From positions 444,835 to 508,834 of the forward strand of contig NZ_MSCQ01000002.1 of NCBI RefSeq assembly GCF_002954725.1: a DNA stretch of 64,000 bases. Reading direction: 5' to 3'. The position numbers and the translations under genes were made by a program. Positions 18,565 to 27,467 of the stretch are shown in pieces; within the stretch, counting starts at the first letter, position 1, and every line of letters starts with the position of its first letter. The notes under the pieces are model-generated. The model did no database searches. It was given only the letters and a program-made list of their open reading frames with translations, and was not told the origin of the DNA. The DNA comes from Photobacterium phosphoreum (GTDB lineage: Bacteria; Pseudomonadota; Gammaproteobacteria; Enterobacterales; Vibrionaceae).

Positions 18565-20124
18565 AAAATTAAACATCCATGATGGTAACCACATATATTT
18601 CATCTTAGTGATATCGGGATTACCTGCACCATACACATTAACTTTATTACCTTTTTTATCAATCGCTTCATTCTCAGCAATAATGGTATAGCCTTGCTGA
18701 GCTCGGGATAAAATACTGGATTCTATAGCTTGAACGAGGTCATTATTACCCTTACAAAAAAGTCCCATTTCAGTATTATAATGATTTGAGCGATTATCAA
18801 TATTATAAGTTCCAACCATCACTTCATTACCATTACTGCGTTTATAAACCTGAGTTTTTGCATGCATGCCCCATCGAGCTAGCTTCGTTTCGGGGAAAAC
18901 CACATCCGTCTCAGCAAGCCACTCACCAGCATGTACATAAGTCGTAATACCTAATTTTTGCCAATCATAAACATGTTGATACAATTGTGCGGCAACATAA
19001 GAGGCGTCTGTCGATGACAATGAATTGGTATAAAGGGTTAATTTAACCTGTTTATCTAACATCGTTTGCATGAGGTGCTCAGATTTACGATTATTGAGTA
19101 AATAAGGCGATGCTAAGATTAACTCTTGATCAACTGACATAACTTTATCAAAAATAGTTTTACGTAAAAATCGATAATTATCGCTATAGGGATCTTTAAA
19201 GCGCGTCCAAAATGAACCACCGGGCGCATCTGTCGTAAAGGTCGTTTCAGGACATAAATAGCGTTTTTTTTGTAATAATAGAGGACGCGCAATGGCTTCA
19301 ATTTTAATTCTAGCAGCTCTTTCAGCCTCATTGGATGCTAAAAAATCAGCAGCTTGTGCTATTCGTCGCTCATATTTTTGTAACTCAACGCGATAAGTCG
19401 GTTTTTGAGGTGTTTGAAAACGTTCACTAATACTATGATCATAAAAGGCATCAAAAGAAGTACGCATTGCAGGCACAATCGAGCCTTCAACATATAAATC
19501 TCGATCAAGAAAATTATAATGCGTCGATAAATCAAAATAATCGTTTTCTATATTACGTCCACCAGTGATCGCCTCACGATCATCAACCACCAGCAATTTA
19601 CGATGATTTCGAAAATTAATCGTTGAAATATAATAAATTGGTGCAGCATTATAATAACGAACTTCAATATTATATTGCTTTAACGCCTGCGCATAAAACT
19701 CATCAAACTCAAAGACAGTCGCTGACTTATCAATTAATAAACGCACATTAACGCCACGTTTAGCGGCAACCACTAACTCTTGAACAATAATCTTGCCACT
19801 TAAATCAGGCGAGAAAATAAAATATTCAACTTCAATGCTTCGTTGCGCACGGCGAATCATATCGATACGCATCTGTAATGCGACCACGCCACTGTTTAAG
19901 ACTTGTATCTCATTACGATTGTGATCGGTTTTGGGATCGTAAACATCCACTTGATGATAAGGATAAGGATTGGTTTTTGATAACTCATGATAACTATCAA
20001 AATCTTCATCCCAATAAACCAAGTTACAGCCCGATAATACATTAACAGCACCGAGCACTGACCAATACATTAATCGATAAGAGCTTCGTGTGTTTTTACC
20101 GCTCTTTCTTTGATTCCAATTCAC
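18556..20124 (-). CDS. Phospholipase D-like lipoprotein (ClsC/YmdC-like)
   Basis: 522 residues from GTG 20124, chosen over GTG 20151 because AAGGAG sits 5 nt upstream. A lipobox LSGC ends a hydrophobic segment near residue 32, so it is probably membrane anchored. Two HKD motifs define the PLD superfamily: HRKLLVVDDREAITGGRN and HAKTQVYKRSNGNEVMVGTYN. This double-HKD architecture fits cardiolipin synthase C (phosphatidyl transfer between lipids), although a phospholipase or other phosphodiesterase cannot be excluded. No YmdB-type partner gene is adjacent. Confidence 0.85.
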   Translation of the reverse strand: MNWNQRKSGKNTRSSYRLMYWSVLGAVNVLSGCNLVYWDEDFDSYHELSKTNPYPYHQVDVYDPKTDHNRNEIQVLNSGVVALQMRIDMIRRAQRSIEVEYFIFSPDLSGKIIVQELVVAAKRGVNVRLLIDKSATVFEFDEFYAQALKQYNIEVRYYNAAPIYYISTINFRNHRKLLVVDDREAITGGRNIENDYFDLSTHYNFLDRDLYVEGSIVPAMRTSFDAFYDHSISERFQTPQKPTYRVELQKYERRIAQAADFLASNEAERAARIKIEAIARPLLLQKKRYLCPETTFTTDAPGGSFWTRFKDPYSDNYRFLRKTIFDKVMSVDQELILASPYLLNNRKSEHLMQTMLDKQVKLTLYTNSLSSTDASYVAAQLYQHVYDWQKLGITTYVHAGEWLAETDVVFPETKLARWGMHAKTQVYKRSNGNEVMVGTYNIDNRSNHYNTEMGLFCKGNNDLVQAIESSILSRAQQGYTIIAENEAIDKKGNKVNVYGAGNPDITKMKYMWLPSWMFNFLL

Positions 20125-20379
20125 GTGCTCTCCTTGCTGTGATAACAACACAATATCTATTCCACTTACTCTAACTATACCTTTTTTCTAATCTATTGTA
20201 TTTTATAAAAAATTTATCACAAAGCAATATATGCACAAAATGCATTTATAAAATTAAAAACGTTCATTTTACTCATTACATAATTGCTCGTAAGATACTG
20301 CTAACCAACCAAGTGCAGATTAGATCTAAGCTAAACAGCACAACGATAAAAACCACTTATTAATATAAATAGTAACAAC

Positions 20380-20475
20380 AAACAAAATGGCATGACTACC
20401 TAGTTTTGTTTATTATTTAAACGCCACTTTAACTGTCTCTTTCTAATTGAAAGTATTTGAGTGGCGTTTTTTTTT
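20380..20475 (+). ncRNA. Candidate small RNA or transcription attenuator
   Basis: Two consecutive hairpins: AAACAAAA/TTTTGTTT (20380-20411), then AACGCCACT/AGTGGCGTT (20420-20468) with an inner CTTTC/GAAAG stem, ending in nine T. That is a strong intrinsic terminator with no gene in front of it on this strand, 130 bp upstream of the anion transporter. It may end a short regulatory RNA that starts in 20152-20380, or be a leader attenuator. The rest of the 20125-20605 gap shows nothing else. Confidence 0.45.
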
Positions 20476-20605
20476 AATAAAGTACGTTATTTTTGATATG
20501 AGATATAAATACCATCATTAATATAGACATCGAATGATTTAAAAGTGAGAATTATTTGAATTTTATATACTATATTGGAATGTAATATATCTATATAAGA
20601 TTATC

Positions 20606-22081
20606 ATGACAGCTACAACCACGAATAAAACCACACTCCCCACGCGCGCGCCCTTCTTTGCCATCAAAATTATTCCAGCAATAATCATTGTGGTGCTAAG
20701 TACTCTCTGTTGGCACTTTATCAGCATACCTCCAGCATTAAATATGGCAGCGTTTCATACTGCGATTATTTTTGTTGCAACGATTGTTGCTATCGTTATT
20801 AATGTATTACCAACAGGTGCCGTTGCCATTATTGCGGTTTCCGCTTATGCACTGCTTCATGCCGGCGGAGAAACGTCCGCAAAAGCTGCGATTATGGCGG
20901 CCACCAGCAATTTTAATAACGTTCTTATTTGGCTGATTGTAATTGCATTTATGATTGCACGTGCCTTTGCTAAAACAGGATTAGGTAAACGCATAGCCCT
21001 TATTTTACTAAGCTGGTTTGGTCAATCCTCTTTACGTATAGCTTATTGCTTAGGTATTGCTGATTTTCTTATCGCACCCGCTACACCCAGTAATACCGCT
21101 CGTTCAGCAATTATCTCTCCTATTGCCGACTCACTTGCGAAAGTCATCAACAAAGATGACCGCAAATTGGGTCAATACCTAATCTCTTCGGTAAGCGCAA
21201 TGAACGATGCATCTGCAGTTGGTTTTCAAACAGGATTTGCAGGTAACCTCGCCTTAGTGGGTATTGCCGCTTCAGTGGCAGGTATTAATATGACCTTTAG
21301 TCACTGGGCGCTATATTTACTGCTACCAGCAGCAATTTTACTGCTAACAATGCCGTTCATCTTATTTAAATTTATCGATCCAGATACCAAACACACACCA
21401 CAAGCACCCGCTTATGCAAAACAGGCATTATTGCATTTAGGGCCTGTTAGCCTTGCTGAGTGGAAGTTAATCGCGGTTTTTATCGCATTAATTATTATGT
21501 GGGTTGGCGGACAGTCACTGCATTTACACTCAACGACATCAGCATTTATCGGTTTATCAGCGTTATTAATCTTAGGCGTTTTAAACTGGGATGATGTCAA
21601 ATCTGAAAAAGGCGCATGGGATACGCTGATTTGGTTTGCCGTATTAATGGGATTAGCCAGTCAACTTAAAAAACTCGGCTTTACTGCTTGGGTTGGTCAT
21701 GGTGTATCGGATTTAATCAGTCAACATATGGGCCATGCAAGTCCAACCATTATTTTGATTGTAATGATGATTTTCTACCTGATTACAGCCTACTTTTTTG
21801 CTTCAGGTACAGCAAAAGTTGTCGCTTTAGGCCCGGTTATTATCGGCTCGTTAATGGCATTAGGTGTTAATCCACTTATTTCTATTTTAGCCGTTGCGGG
21901 TATTACCAATATCGGATGTAACCTTACGACCTACAGCCATGCTCGCAACCCATTACTGATGGGCTATCAATATCACAATGATAAACAGTGGATGAAAATA
22001 GGCTTTATTATCTCTGTTGGCGGTGCAATCATTTTTATGGCTTCAGGTATTATCTGGTGGTCTATTTTAGGTTTAATGTAA
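20606..22081 (+). CDS. DASS/SLC13 family anion (dicarboxylate/citrate-type) transporter
   Basis: 491-residue polytopic protein of the divalent anion:sodium symporter family (CitT/YbhI/TtdT-like). The SNT-type substrate motif is visible in APATPSNTARS near residue 165, and the family's second-half repeat is represented by the FASGTAKVVALGP and GITNIGCNLTTYSHARNP segments. It carries TCA-type di- or tricarboxylates in the related members; the exact substrate is not determinable. It ends with a clear terminator. Confidence 0.88.
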   Translation: MTATTTNKTTLPTRAPFFAIKIIPAIIIVVLSTLCWHFISIPPALNMAAFHTAIIFVATIVAIVINVLPTGAVAIIAVSAYALLHAGGETSAKAAIMAATSNFNNVLIWLIVIAFMIARAFAKTGLGKRIALILLSWFGQSSLRIAYCLGIADFLIAPATPSNTARSAIISPIADSLAKVINKDDRKLGQYLISSVSAMNDASAVGFQTGFAGNLALVGIAASVAGINMTFSHWALYLLLPAAILLLTMPFILFKFIDPDTKHTPQAPAYAKQALLHLGPVSLAEWKLIAVFIALIIMWVGGQSLHLHSTTSAFIGLSALLILGVLNWDDVKSEKGAWDTLIWFAVLMGLASQLKKLGFTAWVGHGVSDLISQHMGHASPTIILIVMMIFYLITAYFFASGTAKVVALGPVIIGSLMALGVNPLISILAVAGITNIGCNLTTYSHARNPLLMGYQYHNDKQWMKIGFIISVGGAIIFMASGIIWWSILGLM

Positions 22082-22109
22082 CGATCTAATACCTATTTTT
22101 CGATCTAAT

Positions 22110-22160
22110 AAGCCCATACGTTTTACTTGCCAAAAGTAATAATAGTATGGGCTTTATTTT
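22110..22160 (+). terminator. Terminator after the DASS transporter
   Basis: AAGCCCATAC pairs with GTATGGGCTT, with inner TTTTACTT/AAAGTAA pairing, followed by TTATTTTT. Confidence 0.85.
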
Positions 22161-22201
22161 TCACCCAAAAGCCCAACAATAATTGGTACACGATTGAGTC
22201 A

Positions 22202-23215
22202 CTACTGTGCTGTGATCGTATTTCTCTGCAATGTTCGAAATTCATGTTTAGCTAAATGACTGTCCATTGACGCTCGTAATAATTTATACAATAAAATTGA
22301 ACCATCAATTTCTTCTTTACGATTAGTTAAACTCTCAATGTTCAATCCCAACGGCAAATCATATTCAACCACCGCATCTAAGATTTGATTGAGGCTATTG
22401 CAGCACATTTTAATCGATTCATGTAACGGATTGGTCGCATTAAGAATACGTAAGCTCGTTGCTTCCGGCACACTCACACCTAACCACTCTATAAATTCTA
22501 ATGTTTTAGCACTGCCACAAGGCGAAAACGTTAATAGAATACGCTGTGGTTTAAGTCCATCCTGCTTACATTCAATCGCATAGCGGGTCAAAATATCAAT
22601 CGTTGCTTGGGTGTCATAAATAGCTTGAGAAATAAAGAAATTACACCCTTGCTGATATTTTTCAATTAGCCGCGCATGCTCATTACCTTTTTTAGCATGG
22701 CGCTCAGCGATCATAATACCGCCAGTAAAAAAGTTATTTTGATGCTCAGCCAATGCTTGATAAGCCGTAGATAACGGTAACGACACTTCATTCTTAGCCG
22801 ATGGGCTGCCAACCAGCACAATGTCACGTACTTGATACTCATGCCATGCTTCATTTAACCACTCATCAAAAGCTTCGGTTTCTGATTGCACTACGCTTTT
22901 ATAAGTGATCACTGGTCGCCCTGTTTTTTTATTCAACAATGAAGAATAATAACGAGGATCATGAGTCGATTTGAACGGAAATGGACGTGGTTTTTTAGTA
23001 CGCGAAACTTCATCTTGAATGTCGTAAACAATTAATCCATCAATGGCGAGATCTTTAATACGATTCACTAATCGATCAGCAATGCCTTCTACTTCATCTA
23101 AAGACGTATTGGTTTTAGGCGGAGTTGTTCCTATAAAATAGACACCACGTGTAATATCGTTATAACGCACACGTAGTTCTGATTCTGTATTTGTCGCGAA
23201 TTCTTGATTTAGCAT
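22202..23215 (-). CDS. Methylenetetrahydrofolate reductase-like protein
   Basis: 337 residues. The layout fits a TIM-barrel flavoprotein of the MTHFR superfamily: an early VYFIGTTPPK-type strand, DGLIVYDIQDE, a DIVLVGSPS strand, GGIMIAERHAKKGNEHARLIEKYQQGCNFFISQ (the family G-A/C-x-F-x-I-T/S-Q signature), and a late LLTFSPCGS. It differs from MetF (about 295 residues) and probably represents the divergent MTHFR-like group whose substrate is not established. It stands alone. Assignment is by pattern only. Confidence 0.65.
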   Translation of the reverse strand: MLNQEFATNTESELRVRYNDITRGVYFIGTTPPKTNTSLDEVEGIADRLVNRIKDLAIDGLIVYDIQDEVSRTKKPRPFPFKSTHDPRYYSSLLNKKTGRPVITYKSVVQSETEAFDEWLNEAWHEYQVRDIVLVGSPSAKNEVSLPLSTAYQALAEHQNNFFTGGIMIAERHAKKGNEHARLIEKYQQGCNFFISQAIYDTQATIDILTRYAIECKQDGLKPQRILLTFSPCGSAKTLEFIEWLGVSVPEATSLRILNATNPLHESIKMCCNSLNQILDAVVEYDLPLGLNIESLTNRKEEIDGSILLYKLLRASMDSHLAKHEFRTLQRNTITAQ

Positions 23216-23493
23216 TAATAATCACTTCCATGTGTAGTCGCAGGTTCTTCAGCACAATCATTAATCATACGACCTACTATGACAAATATTCTCTAACCAA
23301 CACTAAATAATGTTTAGTTCTAGTTAATCTCTGTAGTTAAAACATCCTTGTATTAAAACTATTATAACTTTCAATAAAATACTAATTATTTTGGGGTATA
23401 ATTTAGTCTATTTTTCAATAGACCTGCTTTCAGTTGTACCTAATCACTACGCATAAATCAAAATATATTCGGTTTATTTTCAATAATATAAAA

Positions 23494-23808
23494 TCACAAA
23501 CAAGTTTGGCCTATCCATGATAAGTAGTCTACTGAGCCATTAGTAATCGGTAACTGGATAATTTCAGGTGTTTCATAATGGTGATGCTTCTCTATTTCAG
23601 CTTTCACACGATCAAACAGTATAGTTTTAGTTTTAATAATGATTTGTTGCTCTTGATCGCAGTTAATCTTCTGTTTCCAATGGTAATAGCTTTTAATCGG
23701 TATCACTTGAATACAAGCTGCTAAACGCTGTTCAAGTAATGCATTAATGATGGTTTGACCATTTTCATCATCTGAAAACGTAGTAACGATGACACAATAA
23801 TCTGTCAT
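23494..23808 (-). CDS. cutA: Divalent cation tolerance protein CutA
   Basis: 104-residue trimeric PII-like fold protein, with the family opening YCVIVTTFSDDENGQTIINALLEQRLAACIQV, then SYYHWKQKI and YETPEIIQLPI. CutA is linked to copper and divalent-cation tolerance, but its biochemical role is unsettled. It normally sits beside dsbD; here it stands alone. The sequence is near complete at the usual length. Confidence 0.93.
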   Translation of the reverse strand: MTDYCVIVTTFSDDENGQTIINALLEQRLAACIQVIPIKSYYHWKQKINCDQEQQIIIKTKTILFDRVKAEIEKHHHYETPEIIQLPITNGSVDYLSWIGQTCL

Positions 23809-24036
23809 TTTTTCATCCTGTTATTGGAAATATTTCATAGGGAATTAATGCCCATAAGTCTATCTACCCCGTAAAATTGGCAGAGATAGCCATAAAAATG
23901 CAACTTTAAGCAAAAATAGTTGTAGGATAGCGATCCAGTTATCAAAAATATAATGTATACTAGCCGCAACTCAATACCTATTCATCGTAAACACTACGAT
24001 TTAGTGTATTGCGAGTGTAAATACAAAGGTAATGAA

Positions 24037-24393
24037 ATGAATTTAAACGAAGAGCTTCAAAATCTTAACAACCGTATGGACAAGTGCCAGCGTAAACTTG
24101 CTGCTGCAATTCAACGTGATGATAAAGTTATCATCAAGCAGTTTAAAGATGAGCTTCTTAGCCTTAACAAAAAATCGCAAAACGTTAAACACCGTAAGTC
24201 ATCAGAAGTAAGTGGCAAAGGTAAAGATGTTAAATCTCTTGCTTTTAATCGTGTGTTAACGAAAGCAGAACAAGCTGACATGGGTAAACTGAAAAAATCA
24301 GTAAAAGACCTTGTCGTTGTTCACCCAATGACGGCACTTGGCCGTAGCATGGGTATTAAAGCTGTTACAGGTTTTGCTCCAAAAGCATTCTAA
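24037..24393 (+). CDS. yibL: YibL family ribosome-associated protein
   Basis: 118 residues from ATG 24037, which has AAAGGT at suitable spacing; the reading from 23953 adds 28 residues with no family counterpart. The N-terminal half is a helical coiled coil (LQNLNNRMDKCQRKL). The C-terminal half is the strongly conserved block LTKAEQADMGKLKKSVKDLVVVHPMTALGR, ending GFAPKAF. YibL co-purifies with ribosomes in E. coli; its role is unknown. Own terminator. Confidence 0.93.
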   Translation: MNLNEELQNLNNRMDKCQRKLAAAIQRDDKVIIKQFKDELLSLNKKSQNVKHRKSSEVSGKGKDVKSLAFNRVLTKAEQADMGKLKKSVKDLVVVHPMTALGRSMGIKAVTGFAPKAF

Positions 24394-24442
24394 TATCTGT
24401 TTATTAAGATAACTTATAAACAAATATGGCCTAATTGGCATA

Positions 24443-24471
24443 AAAAGATCGTCAATCGACGATCTTTTTTT
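24443..24471 (+). terminator. Terminator after yibL
   Basis: AAAGATCGTC pairs with GACGATCTTT around AATC and ends in seven T. Confidence 0.92.
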
Positions 24472-24563
24472 ATGTCAAAAATACCACTACTCTAAATATT
24501 CATGCTCATTGATACACAATCTAAGGTAGAATATATTTCTTTCATCGCTATTTGGACGATCTA

Positions 24564-24671
24564 ATGGAAAAATTAATGCCGTATATGGCAAAATTCGCGT
24601 TTGGTTTATCGATGATTATGTTTGTCGTAGGTGGTGTTTTGGCATTAGTTGCACTGTACAACCACTTTTGA
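24564..24671 (+). CDS. 35-residue single-span membrane protein
   Basis: ATG 24564 opens a frame reading MEKLMPYMAKFAFGLSM and ending LALVALYNHF, with one hydrophobic helix from about residue 11 to 31. GGACGATCTA lies just upstream and could act as a weak binding site. The stop is 11 bp from the convergent SDR gene. Not assigned to a family; too short for ordinary gene finding. Coding is inferred from composition and position. Confidence 0.5.
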   Translation: MEKLMPYMAKFAFGLSMIMFVVGGVLALVALYNHF

Positions 24672-24682
24672 TCAAGCATTGA

Positions 24683-25441
24683 TTACAATCGTAAACCACC
24701 ATCAATTTCGAGTACCCTGCCGGTGAAATAGTCATTTTCAATAATGAATCTCACCGAATGGGCGATCTCTGTTGGATCACCAATGCGGGCTAATGGTATC
24801 ATCGCTAACATTCGCTCAATCGTATCATCATTAATTTGTGCCGCCATTGGTGTATCAATAAGCCCCGGAGCAATTGCTGCAACGCGAATGCCATATTGAC
24901 CTAATTCTCGCGCCCAACCCACAGCCATAGTGGTTACAGCGGCTTTAGAAGCAGCATAGTTTGTTTGACCAATGTTTCCCGCACGAGCAGCACTGGATAT
25001 ATTAATAATAACGCCTTTAGTTTCGTTTTCAATCATCCATTTAGCCGCTTCTCTGCCACATAAGAATGTGCCAGTGACATTAACATCCATCACTGTTTGA
25101 AACTGCTCTAATGACATTTTATTAATGCCATTCGGCTTTATTTGTACCAACATTCCATCATCAAGGATACCTGCATTATTGATTAGCGTATCAATATGCT
25201 CGAAATCCTCCATGATATTAAAAAATGCCTGTTCAACTTCAGTTTCATTAGTCACATCTGCTTCATAAATCCGCGCCATACTATTGAGCATATGGCATTG
25301 ATCTTGCGTTTTTCGTAACCCTACTTTATTCACGTCAATTAAAGCGAGTTGTGCTCCCATCTGTGCAAGCGTCACTGCCATCATTTGCCCTAATCCCTGG
25401 CCTGCACCTGTTATGACAACAACACTATTTTCAATGTCCAC
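24683..25441 (-). CDS. SDR family oxidoreductase (FabG/3-hydroxyacyl-CoA dehydrogenase type)
   Basis: 252-residue classical short-chain dehydrogenase. It has the NAD(P) motif TGAGQGLGQ near 11-19, NNAG near 89-92, the catalytic Ser in INISSAARAG, YAASK (Tyr/Lys) near 163-167, and a C-terminal TGRVLEIDGGLRL. Residue Asp38 at the end of the second strand (ALIDVN) favours NAD over NADP. It starts at GTG 25441 behind AGGAG. It lies 107 bp downstream of a 3-hydroxyisobutyryl-CoA hydrolase-like gene on the same strand, so a role in acyl-CoA or branched-chain amino-acid breakdown is plausible (inferred). Confidence 0.88.
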   Translation of the reverse strand: MDIENSVVVITGAGQGLGQMMAVTLAQMGAQLALIDVNKVGLRKTQDQCHMLNSMARIYEADVTNETEVEQAFFNIMEDFEHIDTLINNAGILDDGMLVQIKPNGINKMSLEQFQTVMDVNVTGTFLCGREAAKWMIENETKGVIINISSAARAGNIGQTNYAASKAAVTTMAVGWARELGQYGIRVAAIAPGLIDTPMAAQINDDTIERMLAMIPLARIGDPTEIAHSVRFIIENDYFTGRVLEIDGGLRL

Positions 25442-25548
25442 GTTAATTAGCTCCTAAAACTATTTTATAAATATATCCAACGCACTGATTAACATTAACG
25501 ACTCAAAAAAAATGGATAAAGCACAACACCGTTTCATCATTCGTGTAA

Positions 25549-26757
25549 TTAAAGTAAATTAGTTAATGGATTTTCTTGTTGGTGCCATAAAGGCGTAAAT
25601 AAACTATCAACCAGTCGGTTATCAACATCTGAAAGAGTCTTATATAACCACTTTGGTTGACCGTCTTTTTCGATTAAGCGTGCTCTAATGCCTTCTTTAA
25701 ATTCACCCACTAATCCGCATCGAACAGAAAGTGATAATTCCATTAAGAAACATTCAGCCAAGTTTGCTTGCTGATATTGCTGCATTTGCTGAAAACAAAT
25801 ATGTGCAGACAATGGACTACCATCAATAAGCGTTTGTTTAGCATTTTCAAGCCAACAACCTAACCCATCAATGGCCTTTATTTGTTCGTAAACAATATCA
25901 AGCGTTGGTGCAACACAAGCCGCTTGAATTTGAGGGAAATACGGGATCATTTGGCTCGGTGGACGCTGTCTTTCAGAGTCTGTTGCCATTGCCGTTAACA
26001 TATCAGTAATCACTGTCGCAACTTGGTTTTCTGCCGTATCTTGCCAAGGATAATGCTTTAACTGTTTGATCAGATGTTCACGTTTATCATCAACAATAAG
26101 ATGATCTGCCATGGTTAAATCAAGAGCATCACTCGCATTCACATCTGCGCCAGTTAACCCCAAAAATAAACCAATACCAGCGGGTAACTGATTTAAAAAC
26201 CATGTTGCACCAACATCTGGATATAAACCAATCTTCACTTCTGGCATCGCAAGCAAGGCTGATGGCGTCACAACACGATGACTTGCACCAATAAACAACC
26301 CAAGTCCACCGCCCATGATCAGGCCATTGCCCCAAGCAATAATCGGCTTAGGATAATGATGAATCAAATAATCACAGCTATATTCAACCGTAAAATAATC
26401 AATTAAAAACGGTCGTGCCAAGTAGCTTTGTTCATTGTTTGCACGTTTAATATAATCATCTGTTGTCACTATCGCTGTCGAGTCAATAGCATCAATAGCA
26501 TCAATAGCAGGATCATTTTCTAATGCATAATAAAGTGCGCGAATATCAGCACCTGCACAAAACGCTTTTTTACCAACCGCTTGGATAATCACACTGACAA
26601 TATTTTCATCATGTTGCCAATGCAATAATTGTTGTTGAATCGTTCTAAGCATTGTCAGTGTTAATGCATTCAATGATGATTCATTATCCAATTCCAACAC
26701 ACCGATCGCATGACCACTACTACATCGGATTTCAAATATGTTTACTTTTCCAGTCAT
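25549..26757 (-). CDS. Enoyl-CoA hydratase/isomerase family, 3-hydroxyisobutyryl-CoA hydrolase-like
   Basis: 402-residue crotonase-fold protein. The family segments are KAFCAGADIRALYYAL (oxyanion-hole strand), GNGLIMGGGLGLFIGASHRV and AMPEVKIGLYPDVGATWFLNQLP; the last is typical of 3-hydroxyisobutyryl-CoA hydrolase in valine degradation. A low-complexity insertion AIDAIDAID (near residue 83-92) comes from three copies of a 9-bp repeat. Most relatives are about 370-380 residues, so the excess is partly this insert. Upstream of the SDR gene, likely the same operon. Confidence 0.85.
   Translation of the reverse strand: MTGKVNIFEIRCSSGHAIGVLELDNESSLNALTLTMLRTIQQQLLHWQHDENIVSVIIQAVGKKAFCAGADIRALYYALENDPAIDAIDAIDSTAIVTTDDYIKRANNEQSYLARPFLIDYFTVEYSCDYLIHHYPKPIIAWGNGLIMGGGLGLFIGASHRVVTPSALLAMPEVKIGLYPDVGATWFLNQLPAGIGLFLGLTGADVNASDALDLTMADHLIVDDKREHLIKQLKHYPWQDTAENQVATVITDMLTAMATDSERQRPPSQMIPYFPQIQAACVAPTLDIVYEQIKAIDGLGCWLENAKQTLIDGSPLSAHICFQQMQQYQQANLAECFLMELSLSVRCGLVGEFKEGIRARLIEKDGQPKWLYKTLSDVDNRLVDSLFTPLWHQQENPLTNLL
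26483..26509 (-). repeat. Three tandem 9-bp repeats inside the hydrolase gene
   Basis: TCAATAGCA occurs three times in a row and adds Ala-Ile-Asp triplets to the protein without changing frame. Confidence 0.9.
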
Positions 26758-26930
26758 CCTTAAACCTCGTTAATAATCCATCTAGTTAGCGATAATATGC
26801 TATTTATAGCCTCTATGTCGCTGATAGTTAATCAATCATGTTGAAAACAGAGTTTCCAATTTTATGCCTAAGCGTGTATCTATCTCATTGCTTTAGCATC
26901 TATGTTAATCATAAAAAAATAACAATAAAA

Positions 26931-27212
26931 TTAATCGCCATTGCTACGGCGTATTCTTGCCTCCACTTCAAGTTCAATAACAGCATCCCATAACGCTTTT
27001 TCTCGTATGCGTTGACGCTCTAAATTCATATTAATACCATCAATAACATTTTGATCTACAGGACCTATATAATTATTCGTAGTGTCAGAAATAATCACGC
27101 GAAACTCTTCCATCGTCGGTAAGCGATTATTTGATTCTTCAAAATCATCAAAGATACTATTCACTTTCCCTGACATTTCTTGCTTGATATTTTTAAATTC
27201 AGAACTGTCCAT
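26931..27212 (-). CDS. Small hypothetical cytoplasmic protein
   Basis: 93 residues from ATG 27212 (MDSSEF), preferred to the reading from 27233 because GGAGG lies 5 nt upstream. Charged and helical, no signal peptide or membrane span, no family recognised. It is divergent from the beta-barrel-like gene at 27468. Confidence 0.6.
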   Translation of the reverse strand: MDSSEFKNIKQEMSGKVNSIFDDFEESNNRLPTMEEFRVIISDTTNNYIGPVDQNVIDGINMNLERQRIREKALWDAVIELEVEARIRRSNGD

Positions 27213-27467
27213 ATTATCCTCCAGCAAAACCACAAAAATAACTCAAAGACGATTAGCTAAAAGCCATAGTTACATCTCATTTATTGCATTAACCTCGCAA
27301 AAATAAATAATAAATATAACATGTTAATTATGTCAGTTAACACAATGGACATAATAATATTAATCTACACTGAAACTATTCATTATTAATTTCTTAACCA
27401 GTATAGTTGCCGTACATAATATAAATATTAAAATTCAGCGACAAAAAAGTAAGGACATGAGACCACA

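Noticed and set aside
20380..20475. Reading the double hairpin as a metabolite riboswitch
   Set aside because: No known aptamer core is visible; two simple stems and a terminator are not enough.
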